NCBI GenBank assembly: GCA_030612005.1
Contig: JAUWOU010000022.1
Coordinates: forward strand, 1 to 32,782
From: Candidatus Thorarchaeota archaeon
GTDB taxonomy: Archaea; Asgardarchaeota; Thorarchaeia; Thorarchaeales; Thorarchaeaceae
Direction of reading: 5' to 3'
Length of the DNA: 32,782 nt
A program made the translations under genes and the position numbers. Below are positions 31,941 through 32,782 of the stretch, one piece after another (position 1 is the stretch's first letter; the number at the start of each line of letters is the position of its first letter). A model generated the notes under the pieces. The model had not been told where the DNA came from and ran no database searches. It saw only the letters and a program-made list of their open reading frames with translations.

Positions 31941-32609
31941 TTACCGGTCCCCCATTTTCTTGAGTAAGCCACCTAAATTGAAGCCGTTTCCTCGTTCTTT
32001 GCCTTCCTCGTTTACTTGAACCTCATATTTCAGGGCACTTCCTAGGACAGCTATTGAACCAGCCCATAATGCACCTGCAACAATTACTACAAAAACAGGG
32101 ATCATCCAAATTTCACCATCGTTCGACGAGTCGCCCTGTAAGAGGCCCCAGAGTAAGTATGGAAGTACTTGAAACAATAAACCAGACCCAATTAGTAATA
32201 CCATGCTAGTTAACCATTTCTTGAGTCTGTATCGTTTCGTAACTGGAAGCTCTCCCATGAGGATTTTACTTGTTGCGCCAGATACTGCAACACGGAAAGT
32301 TCCTTTCTGATAAGAATAACGAACTAGCCAGTATGGAGCGTGAGTGTAAGTACTTGAGTCAGGGGTCAGATTCAATCTGTGGTCAAGTAATTTATCCACC
32401 TTCTCAAGTAACTCAATTCGTTCTCGGTCCATCCTGGACCTATGGGCTCTTATTGAAGCATCTGAATCATCTATCTCTGCATTCAGGACTGGTGCACTGT
32501 CAGTAAGGTCGATTTCGAAATTTTTAGCCTTACTGTCATCAAGTGTCTGAATGAATTCATCAATTCCGAAAGTGGCAGCATGCCTTCTCGCAATAACCCA
32601 TTCTGTCAA
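31941..32609 (-). CDS. Membrane protein sharing a domain with its neighbour
   Basis: 222 aa. A soluble, charged N-terminal half with a probable helix (SIRAHRSRMDRERIELLEKV), a YWLVRYSYQKGTFRVAVSGA unit like that of the downstream gene (VSGATSKILMGELPVTK matches its VDGASGRI unit), then two membrane helices (WLTSMVLLIGSGLLFQVL and WMIPVFVVIVAGALWAGSIA) and a basic tail. It lacks the zinc ribbon. TTG 32609 is the only start after an in-frame TAG; GGAG lies only 2 nt before it. The open frame upstream of TTG reads GDSARHYKIENRDSGE, which looks coding, so the true start may be non-standard. Translationally coupled to the next gene. Confidence 0.68.
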   Translation of the reverse strand: MTEWVIARRHAATFGIDEFIQTLDDSKAKNFEIDLTDSAPVLNAEIDDSDASIRAHRSRMDRERIELLEKVDKLLDHRLNLTPDSSTYTHAPYWLVRYSYQKGTFRVAVSGATSKILMGELPVTKRYRLKKWLTSMVLLIGSGLLFQVLPYLLWGLLQGDSSNDGEIWMIPVFVVIVAGALWAGSIAVLGSALKYEVQVNEEGKERGNGFNLGGLLKKMGDR

Positions 32610-32699
32610 TTCTCCAGAGTCACGATTCTCGATTTTGTAATGCCTAGCGCTATCACCGCTTCCCTCTTTCTATGAGTGCACTTCTAGACTTTGAGTTAT

Positions 32700-32782
32700 T
32701 CAAGTCACTGAACTTGCACTCTGTCTTTTTCTCTGCATCACCTCTTGAATTGCCATGAATGCCTCCTCTGTCCCATATCTAT
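32700..32782 (-). CDS. C-terminal end of an unknown gene (runs off the right edge)
   Basis: The minus strand is open from the edge to TGA at 32700, giving a 26-residue tail (RYGTEEAFMAIQEVMQRKRQ, then SASSVT). It looks like a helical C-terminus, but the rest is outside the window and no family can be named. An internal ATG at 32756, with GAGGAGG 5 nt upstream, could also start an 18-residue peptide, but the frame is open upstream of it. Confidence 0.4.
   Translation of the reverse strand, partial: RYGTEEAFMAIQEVMQRKRQSASSVT

Noticed and set aside
32657-32702. In-frame TGA and TAG between the right-edge frame and the membrane protein gene, read as possible recoding (Sec or Pyl)
   Set aside because: Two different stops in 45 nt, no SECIS-like structure seen, and the first closes a plausible C-terminus; two separate genes are simpler.

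Overview
This window looks like a chromosome segment of an archaeon, most plausibly an Asgard archaeon of Thorarchaeota type. The assignment rests on gene content, not on a marker gene. Supporting content: a stand-alone gelsolin-like domain protein, a longin/roadblock-like protein, a bactofilin-like beta-helix protein, surface proteins with a signal peptide and a C-terminal membrane anchor, many small zinc-ribbon proteins, and archaeal-style short SD motifs (GGTGA, GGAGG) with frequent TTG and GTG starts. No rRNA, complete tRNA, CRISPR array, insertion sequence or phage gene was seen.

Layout. Positions 1-3088 (minus) hold a very large surface protein of parallel beta-helix repeats with Ig-like modules, running off the left edge. 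Next come a small unknown gene flanked by two copies of a hairpin repeat (3254-4000), an iron-sulfur plus flavoprotein oxidase pair (3999-6873, minus), a surface protein with two beta modules and a cytoplasmic zinc ribbon (7111-8172), a YjbQ-family gene (minus) and a NIF3-family gene (plus). Positions 9876-17983 hold four paralogous family-5 solute-binding proteins. A relic of the 3' end of methylmalonyl-CoA mutase lies between the third and fourth copies, and the complete mutase lies just beyond, behind a cobalamin adenosyltransferase (18005-20319, minus). A longin-like gene, a winged-helix gene and a bactofilin-like gene follow (20424-22984), then a methyltransferase. Positions 24014-27199 encode E1-alpha, E1-beta and E2 of a 2-oxoacid dehydrogenase complex, followed by a zinc-ribbon gene, a structured RNA, a lipoate-protein ligase and an AhpD-like gene. 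The right end (28946-32782, minus) holds a zinc alcohol dehydrogenase, the gelsolin-like protein and several membrane zinc-ribbon proteins.

How the genes fit together. Two cofactor-enzyme groups are clear: adenosyltransferase with the B12-dependent mutase, and lipoate ligase with the lipoyl E2. The solute-binding proteins suggest uptake of peptides or other oligomers, but no permease or ATPase gene is present here. The oxidase pair suggests oxidation of a 2-hydroxyacid or similar substrate.

The two most unusual signals are these. (1) All four solute-binding proteins are circularly permuted relative to DppA/OppA: the usual C-terminal half comes first, directly after the signal peptide, and the usual N-terminal half follows, then a Thr-rich stalk and a membrane helix. 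(2) An RNA at 27612-27744, just upstream of lipoate ligase, has a closing stem, three hairpins and a perfect 7-bp loop-loop complement, and matches no riboswitch class I can recognise. The tandem array also carries clear traces of recent duplication and gene conversion.
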